From NCBI GenBank assembly GCA_024224155.1, contig JAAENP010000319.1, forward strand, positions 1 to 39,464: a stretch of DNA of 39,464 nucleotides, read 5' to 3'. Below are positions 8,301 to 18,110 of the stretch, in pieces (positions within the stretch are counted from its first letter, which is position 1; every line of letters begins with the position of its first letter). Source of the stretch: a bacterium. GTDB taxonomy: Bacteria; Acidobacteriota; Thermoanaerobaculia; Multivoradales; JAHEKO01. The position numbers were made by a program, and so were the translations under genes. Under the pieces are notes generated by a model. The model searched no databases. It had not been told where the DNA came from and saw nothing but the letters and a program-made list of their open reading frames with translations.

Positions 8301-11084
8301 TCAGCCGGTATTGCGCATTCCTGCCGAGACTCCGACCAGACTCACTTTGACCGCGTAGTCGAGCGCTTCGCGGTCGACTGCGTCTTCGGGGAGTGACCGC
8401 AGCCGTCTCAGAAGCTCGACCTGGCAGTGGGAGATCGGGTCGACATACGGGTCGCGCAGCCGGATCGAGCGCGCCAGCGTCGGATCGCCATCGAGGAGTC
8501 CGGTACCGGTTGCCCGGCTGATGGCGGCGACCGTACGCTCGAACTCCTCGTGAATCAGAGTGCCGAAGCGCTGCCTGATCTCCCGAGTCTCCACCAGCGC
8601 AAGGTAGCGGTCGAAGATTCCGAAGTCGGCCTTGGCGAGGCTCATCTGCGAAAAATCGAGCAGCGTTCGAAAGAACGGCCACTCGCGGTACATCTCGGCG
8701 AGCAGTGTGTCCGGGACCACTTCGAGCCCCGATCCCAGGCTGAACCAGCCCGGGAGGTTGGCCCGACACTGTGTCCAAGAGAAGACCCACGGAATCGCGC
8801 GCAGGTTCGACAGCGACGGCTCTCCCTGGCGCCGGGCCGGCCGCGAGCCGATATCAAGCCGGCTGATCTCGTCGATCGGCGTCACCGAGTGATAGAAATC
8901 GAGGAAGCCCTCGGACTCGAGCAGTCCCCGGTAACGAGCTTTAGCCGCTGCCGCGGCCCGGGCGATCGCGTCACGGTACGCGCCGGGCACATCCGCTCGA
9001 GCCTTGGCGTCGTCCCGCGCCGAGCTCAACAGGAAGGCGTGCGCGACCTGCTCCAGATGCCGGTGCGCGAGATCGGGGTCCGAGTAGCGGTTGTCGAGGG
9101 CCTCGCCCTGCTCGGTCATGCGCATGCGGCCACCGAGCGACCCGGGCGGTTGCGCCAGAATCGCTTGCCCCGCGGGACCTCCGCCGCGTCCGATCGAGGT
9201 GCCGCGGCCATGAAAGATGCGCAGCGGGATCCCGGCTTCCCTGCAGACCTCGGCGACGCCCTCCTGGGCCTGGTAGAGAGCCCAGTTGGCCGCCAGAAAG
9301 CCGGCATCCTTGTTCGAATCGGAGTACCCGATCATGATCTCCTGAAGCCCCCTCCGCTCGATATGCTCCAGGTACGCCGGGATCGCAAGCAGATCGCTCA
9401 GAACGTCGGGCGCGTTCTCGAGGTCGGCCACGGTCTCGAACAGCGGCACCGCATCGATCTCGCGGACCCCAGCAAATCGGGAGAGCACGAGAACCTCGAG
9501 GATGTCGGAAACGCCTTCGGTCATCGATATCACGTAGCCGCCGGTTGCTTCCGCGCCGAGGCGCTGCTGGACGCCGGCGAGGACTCGCAGAAACTCGAGA
9601 GCCTTGACCGTTGTCGCCTCGAGCTCCCCGGGCACTTCCGGAGCCTCGGCCTCGAGCCGAGGCGCGAGCACTTCGATCCGCGCCGCCTCGGGCAGCTCTC
9701 GATAGCTCTGGGTAGTCCCACTCTGTCGCAGCAGATCGTCGAGCGCCGCCTCGTGGTGCCGGGAGTGCTCCCGCAGGTCCAAGGCGGCGAGATAGGTGCC
9801 GAAAGCCGCGGCCCGGTGCTGCACCGGACGAACGAAGGCGTCCGCGGCGCGGGCGTCGCCGCTTGCCCGGAGAGCTCGGTCGAGCTTCGCCAGATCGGCC
9901 CGATACTTGGCGCCACCGGCACCGCCGAGCCCCGCGACATCACCGGATTCATCGCTCGCGGGGGACCCGGCCGACCGCAACCGGCCGAGCTCCTCGGTGA
10001 GATCACGATGAACGTAAAACAAGCGCCTCCGATAGGGCTCGCCGGCAAACCGAGGGCTGAGTCCGAAGCGATCGGCCAGTTTCTCCAGCTCGCCTCTGAG
10101 CCTGTCCAGGGATGCTGCCTTGGGCAGCCGGCGCTCCCACTGCGAGAGTCGCTGCACCAGCAGATCGACGTCGGCGAGATGGCGCTCGATCGCCACCTCG
10201 CCCTGCAGACGGTAGGTTTCTTCGGTCACCTCGGGGGTCACGAACGGATTCCCGTCTCGGTCGCCTCCGATCCACGAGCGAAAGCGCACCATCGGAGACA
10301 GCGGCTCTTGCGAATCGGCGCCGGACCCCGAGTCGCCGTAGTAGACCGCGAGCGCGCGCGCGAAATCACCCTGGAGCCTCGGTACTGCATCGAGAAGCGA
10401 ACGCCGGTAGTAATAGAGGGCGTTCTTGACCTCGTCGAGGACCGTCGGTTTGCGGGTGAACAACTCGCGAGTCCGCCAGAGCGTCGCCACCTCGGCGTGG
10501 ATCTCGTCTCGAAGCGCCCGCCGGTCCTGGGGCGCCAGATCCCACTCGCGCAGATGCCTGAGCGCGCTCGCAATACGCTCGAGCTTCAGACGCACCGTGT
10601 AGCGCTTGACCTCGGTGGGGTGCGCGGTGAGGGTAAGCTGAATGTCGAGATCTTCAACGAATCCTCGCACCCGTTCATAGGGCCAGCCGTGATCCTTGAG
10701 ATGCTTGATCGCCGCCGCCACGGACTCGGGCTTGGGTTCGTCCTCCGTCGCTTCGCGCTCTCTTACCCGATTCACCCGGATGCGATGGATCTCCTCGGCC
10801 AGGTTGATGAGCTGGAAGTAGACCGTGAAAGCCCTCACCAGGCGCTCGGCCTGCCCGAGCTCGAGCCCGGCCAGGATCCCGCCGAGCTCGGCTTCGAGGT
10901 CCTGCCTTCCCGGGTCTTCTCGAAGTCCTTTGGTCAGACCGCGAACCCGCTCGACGAGCTCATAGAACCCTTCCCCCTCGAGCTGCCGCAGGACCGTGCC
11001 CAAGGCCCGGCCCAGAAAATCGACATCCTCGCTCAGTTGAGCAAACAGACCTTGCGCCTGGCTTTCCCGAACGGTCGAAGACAT
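8301..11084 (-). CDS. ppc: Phosphoenolpyruvate carboxylase
   Basis: This 927-residue enzyme carboxylates PEP to oxaloacetate, replenishing the TCA cycle. Full length and hallmark motifs are present: the catalytic histidine segment LTAHPTEVKRYT, GYSDSNKDAG, the glycine-rich FHGRGTSIGRGGGPAGQAI loop, and the conserved C-terminal RNTG. The usual LTAHPTEAKRRT is slightly changed (V and Y) but the key H and R/K residues remain. The ATG at 11084 has no Shine-Dalgarno sequence but a TACAAT box 6 nt upstream, suggesting a leaderless message. The gene starts 36 bp after the peroxidase stop on the same strand. Confidence 0.97.
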   Translation of the reverse strand: MSSTVRESQAQGLFAQLSEDVDFLGRALGTVLRQLEGEGFYELVERVRGLTKGLREDPGRQDLEAELGGILAGLELGQAERLVRAFTVYFQLINLAEEIHRIRVNRVREREATEDEPKPESVAAAIKHLKDHGWPYERVRGFVEDLDIQLTLTAHPTEVKRYTVRLKLERIASALRHLREWDLAPQDRRALRDEIHAEVATLWRTRELFTRKPTVLDEVKNALYYYRRSLLDAVPRLQGDFARALAVYYGDSGSGADSQEPLSPMVRFRSWIGGDRDGNPFVTPEVTEETYRLQGEVAIERHLADVDLLVQRLSQWERRLPKAASLDRLRGELEKLADRFGLSPRFAGEPYRRRLFYVHRDLTEELGRLRSAGSPASDESGDVAGLGGAGGAKYRADLAKLDRALRASGDARAADAFVRPVQHRAAAFGTYLAALDLREHSRHHEAALDDLLRQSGTTQSYRELPEAARIEVLAPRLEAEAPEVPGELEATTVKALEFLRVLAGVQQRLGAEATGGYVISMTEGVSDILEVLVLSRFAGVREIDAVPLFETVADLENAPDVLSDLLAIPAYLEHIERRGLQEIMIGYSDSNKDAGFLAANWALYQAQEGVAEVCREAGIPLRIFHGRGTSIGRGGGPAGQAILAQPPGSLGGRMRMTEQGEALDNRYSDPDLAHRHLEQVAHAFLLSSARDDAKARADVPGAYRDAIARAAAAAKARYRGLLESEGFLDFYHSVTPIDEISRLDIGSRPARRQGEPSLSNLRAIPWVFSWTQCRANLPGWFSLGSGLEVVPDTLLAEMYREWPFFRTLLDFSQMSLAKADFGIFDRYLALVETREIRQRFGTLIHEEFERTVAAISRATGTGLLDGDPTLARSIRLRDPYVDPISHCQVELLRRLRSLPEDAVDREALDYAVKVSLVGVSAGMRNTG

Positions 11085-11090
11085 CCGCGC

Positions 11091-11096
11091 ATTGTA
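11091..11096 (-). promoter_or_regulatory. Candidate -10 box (TACAAT) of ppc, leaderless
   Basis: On the minus strand TACAAT is followed by exactly 6 nt and then the ppc ATG, placing the transcription start at the start codon. A TTGACG overlapping the upstream peroxidase stop lies 22 nt before it, longer than the usual 17, so the -35 is uncertain. Confidence 0.4.
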
Positions 11097-11120
11097 GCCG
11101 GGAGGTCCGGCGCGAAGCCG

Positions 11121-12728
11121 TCAAGGCATTCGGAAAAGATCGTCGCGCAGCTCTTTGCCGATCTTGGTGTTGAGCCGGATGATGCGCGCCAGATTGTGCT
11201 CCTCGACCCAGTCCACGAGATCCTGCGGCAAGGCGCTCTGGTACCAGAACCGATCACCGTCTCTCAGCCGTTCGAACTGGTCTCGCACGACGTGAAAGAT
11301 GAGCTCGCCCACCATGGCGCCGGGCACGTGGTCCTCGGCCAGCGCGCCCACCCAGGCGTCGATGTCGTCCACCGAGGCGTAGATTGCGGCAAGCCGCTGC
11401 CGGGCCTCGCGATCACCGGTAATGTCGGCAAAGGTCCGGGCCGGTGGCAACCCCAGATCGATGCGCGTCTGGTTGTAGCTCGCCAGGCCGTGGTCGCGGC
11501 CCCGCTGGATATTGAGCGCGGGCAGATCGAAACCGCCCTCACCGGGTCGGCCGAATAAAAAATTGCGCACGTCGTCCACGACCTGGACGTCCACCTCCTG
11601 CGAATAAGCCGAGGCGAGCCCGCGCAGAAACGGCTCGACACCGGTATCGACCAGCTCCTGGGGCGCGAAGAAGGCATCTCGCAGTCGGAGGTGGCCCCCC
11701 GGAATCGGTTTTCCGTCGCGAGCCACGCGCCGCAGCTTCCTTGGCAACAAGCTGTGACCGAAACGGAAACACGCGGTAGAGAACAGGTTCGAGATCTCGG
11801 GACGGACCTTGGGATCGTAGCCTTCGTATGGAGCCAGGGCTCCCGCACCCAGGAGTGCCGGCAAGAACTCGTTGTAGGTAATCGCCTGGAGCTCGGCGCC
11901 GACAAGGGCCCGGGCCAGCTGATAGCGCTCTTCGTGCTTGGAGACTCCCTGGCGGCGCAGCATGCGGGCTATGCGGTTGTGCTCGCGCACGAACAGCACG
12001 TGCAAGGAGGTGAGCACGACATTCTCGTTCGCGCGCACGTCCCCGGCCAGGAAAAGCGACGGATCATGATCCGTCGGCGCGTTGGCCAGACCGCGGGTAT
12101 TGCCGGGCAGCAGGCCCGCGCCTCCGGTCTTCAAACGATCACCCTTGCCACGTCTTCGGCGCAAAGCCCTGGCACGCTCCTTGTCCGAGCCGTAAACCGA
12201 CGAGCCATCTATCCAGGCCGTAATCTCGTTGACCTGCTGTCGGACCCGGCCCTTGCCATGGTTGGAGCGCAGAAAGGGGATCACCATCTCGCCGGTTCCT
12301 GCCGGATCGAAAAACGGATCGCCCATCGGAACCGGAATGTCCATCCGCTCGGGCGGATCGGCAGGACCGGTGAGCGAGATATCGTGGTCGACAAACTGCC
12401 CCCAAGCCCAGATGAAGTGGCTCATCCCGGCGCGATTCCGCCGCGAGCCTTCCTGAGCGGCACAACCGTTACTGATCTCACGCGCCCCGGGTCTCGAGAC
12501 TCCGGCGGGCGTCGAGCGGCCGTTGTCATAGGCGGGGCTCGTCAGCCGAAGCAGCTCGACTCCCGTACTGCCCCACTCGGCGTGGTCCTTGTTGTTGCCG
12601 GTACCGTCGATCGAGCGGAACTTGAGCCGCTCGGCCGACGCTCCACCCGCGCCGGCAAGGACAAGCGCCAAAGCCAGGGCCGCTGTTTTCTCTGTTCTCG
12701 ACTTCGAACTCGGTTTCGCCTCGCCCAT
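11121..12728 (-). CDS. Secreted animal-type (peroxidase-cyclooxygenase family) heme peroxidase
   Basis: The 535-residue product has an N-terminal signal sequence (ALALALVLAGAGGASA, about residues 16-31) and an animal heme peroxidase domain. Visible landmarks are the distal histidine region WAWGQFVDHDISLT, the catalytic-helix stretch REHNRIARMLRR, and the proximal heme-ligand region FRFGHSLLPRKLRR. These enzymes use H2O2 to oxidise halides or organic substrates; export suggests a role outside the cytoplasm. The ATG at 12728 follows GGGGAGGAG, a strong ribosome binding site. It is divergent from the S9 peptidase gene, with an inverted repeat between them, and ppc follows 36 bp downstream. Confidence 0.9.
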   Translation of the reverse strand: MGEAKPSSKSRTEKTAALALALVLAGAGGASAERLKFRSIDGTGNNKDHAEWGSTGVELLRLTSPAYDNGRSTPAGVSRPGAREISNGCAAQEGSRRNRAGMSHFIWAWGQFVDHDISLTGPADPPERMDIPVPMGDPFFDPAGTGEMVIPFLRSNHGKGRVRQQVNEITAWIDGSSVYGSDKERARALRRRRGKGDRLKTGGAGLLPGNTRGLANAPTDHDPSLFLAGDVRANENVVLTSLHVLFVREHNRIARMLRRQGVSKHEERYQLARALVGAELQAITYNEFLPALLGAGALAPYEGYDPKVRPEISNLFSTACFRFGHSLLPRKLRRVARDGKPIPGGHLRLRDAFFAPQELVDTGVEPFLRGLASAYSQEVDVQVVDDVRNFLFGRPGEGGFDLPALNIQRGRDHGLASYNQTRIDLGLPPARTFADITGDREARQRLAAIYASVDDIDAWVGALAEDHVPGAMVGELIFHVVRDQFERLRDGDRFWYQSALPQDLVDWVEEHNLARIIRLNTKIGKELRDDLFRMP

Positions 12729-12806
12729 CGTCTCCTCCCCTTTCCCAATCTCCTTCGAATCTCAATACACTCTGATGATCATAATTCTTTCTCCCCCAAG
12801 TCGCCA

Positions 12807-12824
12807 GTTTCGCAATCGCGAAAC
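12807..12824. promoter_or_regulatory. Perfect 7-bp inverted repeat in a divergent intergenic region (candidate operator)
   Basis: GTTTCGC-AATC-GCGAAAC lies midway between the divergent peroxidase and S9 peptidase starts (12728 and 12892). On the minus strand a possible -10 box TATGAT (12783-12778) lies about 24 nt downstream of it, so the repeat would overlap or border that -35 region. It could be a regulator site shared by both genes. No regulator gene is nearby. Confidence 0.35.
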
Positions 12825-12891
12825 CAAGTCTTGCTCTCCTGATATCTTTGTTTCAGGCCTCTTCACCTCCCCAAGACAAGGAACCCTCGCT

Positions 12892-14925
12892 ATGGCGACC
12901 CGATTGAAGCTCTGTGGACTCCTCCTGCTCCTTTTCGCGGCCATTCCCGCCCAGATGGCCCTTGCCGAGACGGCAACGCAGCCTCGGCTCACACCCGAAA
13001 TGGTCGTCGACCTCGAGCGCGTCACGGCGGTCGCGATCTCGCCCGACGGCCGTGCCGTGGCCTACACGGTCGAGGTCGCGCGCAAGGAGGATGACGAGCC
13101 CGGCGACTCGTACTCGGAGCTTTGGGTCGCGAGCCTGGAGGACGGCAAGACCCGTCACTATGCCGGCCATAGTGAGGAGATCAACTCCCCCGCCTGGTCA
13201 CCGGACGGCGAATTGATCACTTTCCGGCTCAAGCGAGAGAAGGTCCACAAAGAAGTCCAGATCTATGCCATTCCTGCGCGCGGCGGTGAAGCGCGCCTGT
13301 TGACCCGTCAGAGCGCGGATGTCCAGAGCTATCGCTGGTCCCCGGACGGCAAGTGGATCGCCTTTGCCGCCAAGGACCACGACACCGAGGCGCGCACGAA
13401 AGAGAAGGAGGGTGGCCAGGACTGGGTGGTCTGGGGCGAGGAACCCAAGCATCGCCACCTGTGGCTGCTGAGCGTCAACACCGGCGAAAGCCAGCGGCTT
13501 TTCAGTGCCGACCTCGATGCCCGTGAGATCCACTGGACGCCCGACGGCGAGAGCGTCGTGTTCCAAGCCACCACCACGGCCCTGATCGACGACGAGTACA
13601 TGTTCACCCAGATCTACCGGGCACCGGCTCTTGGAGACGAGGATCCAGAAGTCGTCACTCCCACCGAGGGCAAGCTCGGTCACATGGCGATCTCACCCGA
13701 CGGCAAGACCCTCGCCTATTTGGGTGCTACCAGCCTCAATGATCCGGTTGCCCAGAGCCTGTTCGTCGTTCCCCTGAACGGCGGGTTTGCTCGCAACCTC
13801 ACCCAGAACTACGCGGGCAGCGCCGCCAATCTGGCCTGGAAGGACAACCAGACGATCGCTCTGCTCTCGGCCGAGGGCGAAAGCCACGCGCTGCTCGATG
13901 TCAACATCCGAAGCGGCAAGCGCGAGCCGGCAAACCTCGACGGTCTGGTCGTTCGCCAGTTCGACTGCTCGACGGCGACCGGAGCTCTGGCGGTCGCGGC
14001 CGAATCCCCGGCTCATCCCGCCGAGCTCTTCTTCCGAGAATCCGGCAAAGGTTCCCTGCAGCGGCTCAGCCGGCACAGCCGGATCCTGGAAGACATCCGT
14101 CTGGCAAGTCAGGAAGTCATCCAGTGGAAGGGCGCCGAAGACTGGGACATTCACGGCGTTCTGACCTATCCGCTCGACTACGAAAAGGGGCAACGGTACC
14201 CGCTGGTTCTGCAGGTTCACGGAGGTCCGGAGGGCGTCAGCCTCAACGGCTGGACAACAACGCCCGGATACCCGGTGCAGCTCCTGGCCGCTCGAGGCTA
14301 CGCCGTACTGCAACCGAACTACCGCGGCAGCTCCGGCCGCGGTGTCGCGTTCAGCAAAGCAGACCACGACGACCTCGGAGGCACCGAGTTCGAGGACATC
14401 CTGGCCGGCGTCGATGCCCTGGTCGAGCGCGGCCTCGCCGATCCCGACCGTGTCGGTACGGGCGGCTGGTCCTACGGCGGCTACATGTCGGCCTGGGCCG
14501 CGACCCGGCACAGCGAGCGCTTCCGAGCCTCGGTAGTCGCCGCCGGCCTAACCAACTGGATCGCCTTTGCCGGCTCCACCGACATCCCCTATGAGATGTC
14601 CATCGTGCACTGGAACTCATGGTGGTTCGACGAGCCGGAGCTGCACTGGCGGCGCTCGCCGCTGGCTCACATCAACAAGGCGCGCACCCCCACACTGATC
14701 GTGACCGGGGCTGAGGACGAGCGGGTCCACCCCGAGCAAGCCATGGAGCTGCACACCGGGCTCCGGATCAAGGACGTCCCGACCCAGATGGTGTTTTATC
14801 CGCGCGAGCCTCACGGGCTCGACGAGCGCGCCCACCGTCTCGACTTCATCGGCAGGACGCTGGACTGGTTCGACAAGTACCTGTCGGCGCCGAAGGTCGA
14901 AGCGATGGAAGACCGCAGGGACTGA
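12892..14925 (+). CDS. Secreted S9-family serine peptidase (prolyl oligopeptidase / acylaminoacyl-peptidase type)
   Basis: The ATG at 12892 was chosen because it begins a clean signal peptide (MATRLKLCGLLLLLFAAIPA then QMALAE) and follows AAGGAA; the frame is open further upstream but without signal features. The 677-residue protein has a WD40-like beta-propeller with repeated SPDG turns (about residues 40-430) and a C-terminal alpha/beta hydrolase domain. The catalytic triad is visible: S527 (GGWSYGGYM), D609 (GAEDERVHP) and H641 (EPHG). Such enzymes cleave short peptides, often after proline or from blocked N-termini, in the periplasm or outside. It is convergent with a second S9 peptidase that is clearly different in sequence. 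Confidence 0.92.
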   Translation: MATRLKLCGLLLLLFAAIPAQMALAETATQPRLTPEMVVDLERVTAVAISPDGRAVAYTVEVARKEDDEPGDSYSELWVASLEDGKTRHYAGHSEEINSPAWSPDGELITFRLKREKVHKEVQIYAIPARGGEARLLTRQSADVQSYRWSPDGKWIAFAAKDHDTEARTKEKEGGQDWVVWGEEPKHRHLWLLSVNTGESQRLFSADLDAREIHWTPDGESVVFQATTTALIDDEYMFTQIYRAPALGDEDPEVVTPTEGKLGHMAISPDGKTLAYLGATSLNDPVAQSLFVVPLNGGFARNLTQNYAGSAANLAWKDNQTIALLSAEGESHALLDVNIRSGKREPANLDGLVVRQFDCSTATGALAVAAESPAHPAELFFRESGKGSLQRLSRHSRILEDIRLASQEVIQWKGAEDWDIHGVLTYPLDYEKGQRYPLVLQVHGGPEGVSLNGWTTTPGYPVQLLAARGYAVLQPNYRGSSGRGVAFSKADHDDLGGTEFEDILAGVDALVERGLADPDRVGTGGWSYGGYMSAWAATRHSERFRASVVAAGLTNWIAFAGSTDIPYEMSIVHWNSWWFDEPELHWRRSPLAHINKARTPTLIVTGAEDERVHPEQAMELHTGLRIKDVPTQMVFYPREPHGLDERAHRLDFIGRTLDWFDKYLSAPKVEAMEDRRD

Positions 14926-15004
14926 GCTCCACGCGTGCGGGCTACTCTCACTGACTATTCTTGGGCCTACGTTACCGAAAGTCGGCAGCGGGTGCCGCCT
15001 CCGC

Positions 15005-15033
15005 GCGAGCCATCAGTAAATGGAAAGGCTCGC
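15005..15033 (+). terminator. Possible terminator hairpin between two convergent S9 peptidase genes
   Basis: GCGAGCC (15005-15011) pairs perfectly with GGCTCGC (15027-15033) across a 15-nt loop, followed by TTGTTGT rather than a clean T-run. It lies in the 165-bp gap after the plus-strand gene. The evidence is modest because of the large loop and weak T-tract. Confidence 0.3.
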
Positions 15034-15090
15034 TTGTTGTGGCAATGGAGCTCCGTCTCGACCGAGTCACTCCGAGTCACCGGGATCTCT

Positions 15091-17193
15091 CTACTCCGCC
15101 GCTTCCTCTTCCGCCCTCGAATGCTTGCCGAACCAGTCGACTAAATAGAGCACCGTGCGCATGAAATTCGATGGCTTGGTGGTCGTGCCGTGGTACTCGT
15201 CGTTGAATCGCAGCATCGCGGTCTCGACGCCCTGGACCTTCAACGCCGCGTAGTACTCCTCGGTCTGGGCCATCGGCGTTCTCAGGTCCAGCTCGCCGGT
15301 CATCAGCAGGGTTGGCGTGGTCACCTTGCCGACGTGCATCAGCGGCGAATGCTCGAGCCACTTGTCGGGTTTGTCCCAGAAGTAGCCGTCGAAGCGATGG
15401 TAGCCCCACTGGACGATATCGGCCGTGCCGGCGAAGCTGATCCAGTTGGTCACCGGACATCGCACCGCCGCGGCCGCGAAACGATCGGTCTGGCCGATCG
15501 CCCAGCTCGACAGCACCCCCCCACCGCTGCAGCCGGTCACATACAACCGATCCTCGTCCACGTAGCCCCTATCCAGCACCGCGTCGACCCCCGCCATCAG
15601 ATCGTCGTGATCGACACTCGGGTACGACTTGTCGATGGCGTTGCCGAACTCGGTACCGTAGCCGGTGCTGCCGCGCGGATTTGTGTACAGCACCAGGTAC
15701 CCGTGAGCCGCCAGGTTCTGATAGAAGAGGCTGAAGCCAACGTTATACATGGCGTGTGGACCGCCATGGACGTGGAGAATCATCGGGTAGTCCTCGTTCT
15801 CGTCGAACTCGGGGGGCTTGACGATCCACCCCTGCACTTGGGTGCCGTCGGTCGAGGTGTACCAGATCTCCTCGACCTCACCCATCCTTTCGCCGGTCAG
15901 GCTGTCCTCGTTGACCCTAGTCAGCTGTTTGCCGCCGCCGTCGCCGGCCAGGTTCAGCAGGACCACGTCGGCCGGCTCCTGGTAGGACGACCGGGTCGCC
16001 GCAGCGGTCTCGCCCTGACTCGACGAGGCGAGGGAGAGCATATGCACTCCCTCGGTGACCTGGCGCAACTTCCCTCGCAGCGGCGCGAAGTAGATGTTGC
16101 GCGTACCGCGGTCGCCGGCCTGAAAGTAGACACCGCCGCTGTCCGGACTCCAGAAAAGCTGCTCGGCGTCGCGATCCAGATCGCCCGAGGTTTTGCGCGG
16201 GTCGCCACCGGCCACGGGTGCGATATAGAGATCCGATGCCTGGTAGCTCTGCAGCGTGTACGGGAAACCCGCGAAAGCGACCGTCTGGCCGTCTGGAGAG
16301 ACCACCGGTCCTTGCCAGTCGCCCTTTTCAGTGACCACTTGGCGGACCTCTTCACTGGCGACATCCACCGCATAGATGTAGTTCTGGCGGTAGCCATCGA
16401 GCTCGGGCTTTTCGTCCATCAGCCCGTCGAAGAGGATCTCCCGGCCGTCGGACGTCCATGAGATTCCGCCTCCAAACTCCATCCCCGAGAAACGCGCACC
16501 GGCGTTCCAAGAACCCTCGGTAAGCTGCCGTGCCGTGCCACCGTCGGCCGGAACCACGAACACGTGGGTAAAGCCCTCCTCCAAGAAGCCTCGATAGTCC
16601 TGCCGGTAGTGGGTTTTCGTCACCAAGCGCGGGGGCTTGGTCCATTCCGCTCCTTCCGGCGACTTGGGCAGCTCGATGTTCCATTCCTCCTTCTCCGGCA
16701 CGAGCATGAGAAACGCGATCGACTCGCCGTCCGGCGACCAGCGCATGCTGCCGGGCGTCTCGTGAACCCGCGTCACCTGCGACGTCGCCCCATCACTCAT
16801 CCAGCGCACGTAGATCTGGGTCGCTCCCCCTTCGTCGGCGGCCGTGTAGGCGATTCGCGTTCCATCCGGGGACCACAGCGGATTCGAGCCCTGGGTCAGG
16901 AATCGGTGTCTCGAGCCGTCGGCGTTGACGATCCACAGCTCCGATTCCCACCGGTCGGCGAGATCGTCGACGTGCCGACGGCCGTAGATCACCTGGGATC
17001 CGTCCGGCGAGATCTGCGGGCTCGAGACCCGCTCCATCTCGAGAATCTGGGCGACGCCAAGGTAGTCCTCGGGCATCGGTTCTTCGTCCTCGGGCTCGTC
17101 GGCGTGGCCGACCGAAGCGGCGCCCACGAGAGCACAAAGAATCAAGCATGACAATAGATCGCGGAAACGACGTGGGAGCGACAAACCGGGCAT
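15091..17193 (-). CDS. Secreted S9-family serine peptidase
   Basis: The ATG at 17193 follows GGAGAG and opens a signal peptide (about residues 1-32: MPGLSLPRRFRDLLSCLILC onward to SVGHA); the frame is open upstream but lacks such a signal. The 700-residue product has a propeller of SPDG/SPDS repeats (about 45-420), then an alpha/beta hydrolase domain. Triad residues are S556 (TGCSGGGVLS), D636 (TGELDLRTP) and H668 (DEYHGT). The nucleophile motif GCSGGG differs from the GWSYGG of the neighbouring S9 peptidase, so the two belong to different subgroups and are not a recent duplication. It is divergent from the OmpA-family gene. Confidence 0.92.
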   Translation of the reverse strand: MPGLSLPRRFRDLLSCLILCALVGAASVGHADEPEDEEPMPEDYLGVAQILEMERVSSPQISPDGSQVIYGRRHVDDLADRWESELWIVNADGSRHRFLTQGSNPLWSPDGTRIAYTAADEGGATQIYVRWMSDGATSQVTRVHETPGSMRWSPDGESIAFLMLVPEKEEWNIELPKSPEGAEWTKPPRLVTKTHYRQDYRGFLEEGFTHVFVVPADGGTARQLTEGSWNAGARFSGMEFGGGISWTSDGREILFDGLMDEKPELDGYRQNYIYAVDVASEEVRQVVTEKGDWQGPVVSPDGQTVAFAGFPYTLQSYQASDLYIAPVAGGDPRKTSGDLDRDAEQLFWSPDSGGVYFQAGDRGTRNIYFAPLRGKLRQVTEGVHMLSLASSSQGETAAATRSSYQEPADVVLLNLAGDGGGKQLTRVNEDSLTGERMGEVEEIWYTSTDGTQVQGWIVKPPEFDENEDYPMILHVHGGPHAMYNVGFSLFYQNLAAHGYLVLYTNPRGSTGYGTEFGNAIDKSYPSVDHDDLMAGVDAVLDRGYVDEDRLYVTGCSGGGVLSSWAIGQTDRFAAAAVRCPVTNWISFAGTADIVQWGYHRFDGYFWDKPDKWLEHSPLMHVGKVTTPTLLMTGELDLRTPMAQTEEYYAALKVQGVETAMLRFNDEYHGTTTKPSNFMRTVLYLVDWFGKHSRAEEEAAE

Positions 17194-17423
17194 GTTCTCT
17201 CCTTCTAAAGACCGGCCCGAATGATCGGACCCGAAACAAGATTGGCGGTTGGATGCCGATCCTAGCCGATCCCAGGTACGCTGTTTGCAGCTGACGACGC
17301 CGAGCGCTGAGGCTTCGTGGCTCCGGATCAGGTGTAGCCTGGCTCTCCAAGCCCGCCGCGGAATGGTGTGGAATCTCGCGCTGCTCGTCTCTCGGAATTT
17401 TTTTCCTATCCAAAGGGGAACTG

Positions 17424-18110
17424 ATGCGCAAGCTACGCCCATCGAGCAACTCGGGCCGACTGGTCGCAATGACGGCGATTCTGGCCCTCTTGGCGACCAC
17501 TTCCGGGTGCGCCTGGATCCGTAACCAGACGGCACCGACGACCACCAAGCGAGACAAGACCAAGAAGGGGGCCGGCTATGGCGCCGCCGCGGGTGCCGCC
17601 GCGGCCATCCTCAAGGGTGAGCGCGAGGCCGACGAGATCCTCGCCGGGGCCGCCGTCGGTGCTGCCGTCGGTGCGGGAGTCGGGCACTACATGGACCGAC
17701 AGGAAGAGCGATTCGCGCGCATCCCGGGGACGACGCTGGAGCGAGTCAGCAGCGACGTTCTGCTGGTCCGGTTCGACTCGAACGTGCTGTTCGCGGTCGA
17801 TTCAGCGACGATCGGCGCAGGCGGCCGCTCGACCCTCGAGGACGTAGCCGTGATTTTGAACGACTACGAGAAGACGGCGGTCGTCGTCCAGGGCCACACC
17901 GACTCGACCGGCAGCGAAGAGCACAACTTTGACCTGTCCGAGCGACGCGCCAAAGCCGTGCGCAACCACCTGGCGGACCGCGGCGTCACCGCAGGCAGGA
18001 TGACCGCGCTCGGCTACGGCGAAGGCTATCCGGTGGCCTCCAACGCCAGCGAATCCGGGCGCCGTCGCAACCGACGGGTGGATATCCTGCTCAAGGCCAA
18101 GGCCGTGTAG
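17424..18110 (+). CDS. OmpA-family outer-membrane lipoprotein with glycine-zipper segment
   Basis: The 228-residue product starts at an ATG preceded by AAAGGGG. The signal sequence ends in a lipobox-like LLATTSGC (cysteine at about residue 29; the -3 residue is Thr, slightly unusual). Two Ala/Gly glycine-zipper stretches (about 51-60 and 73-86) end in GVGHYMDRQE. The C-terminal OmpA domain (about 100-228) contains VVVQGHTDSTGSEEHNFDLS, the ERRAKAVRNHL helix and GRRRNRRVDILL, the peptidoglycan-binding signature. It probably tethers the outer membrane to peptidoglycan. The architecture matches YiaD-like lipoproteins. Confidence 0.93.
   Translation: MRKLRPSSNSGRLVAMTAILALLATTSGCAWIRNQTAPTTTKRDKTKKGAGYGAAAGAAAAILKGEREADEILAGAAVGAAVGAGVGHYMDRQEERFARIPGTTLERVSSDVLLVRFDSNVLFAVDSATIGAGGRSTLEDVAVILNDYEKTAVVVQGHTDSTGSEEHNFDLSERRAKAVRNHLADRGVTAGRMTALGYGEGYPVASNASESGRRRNRRVDILLKAKAV

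Noticed and set aside
8427-11558. 1043-codon open frame on the plus strand
   Set aside because: It is antisense to ppc and the peroxidase gene, both fully supported by motifs. Its translation is low in recognisable content and arises from high GC in the third codon position.
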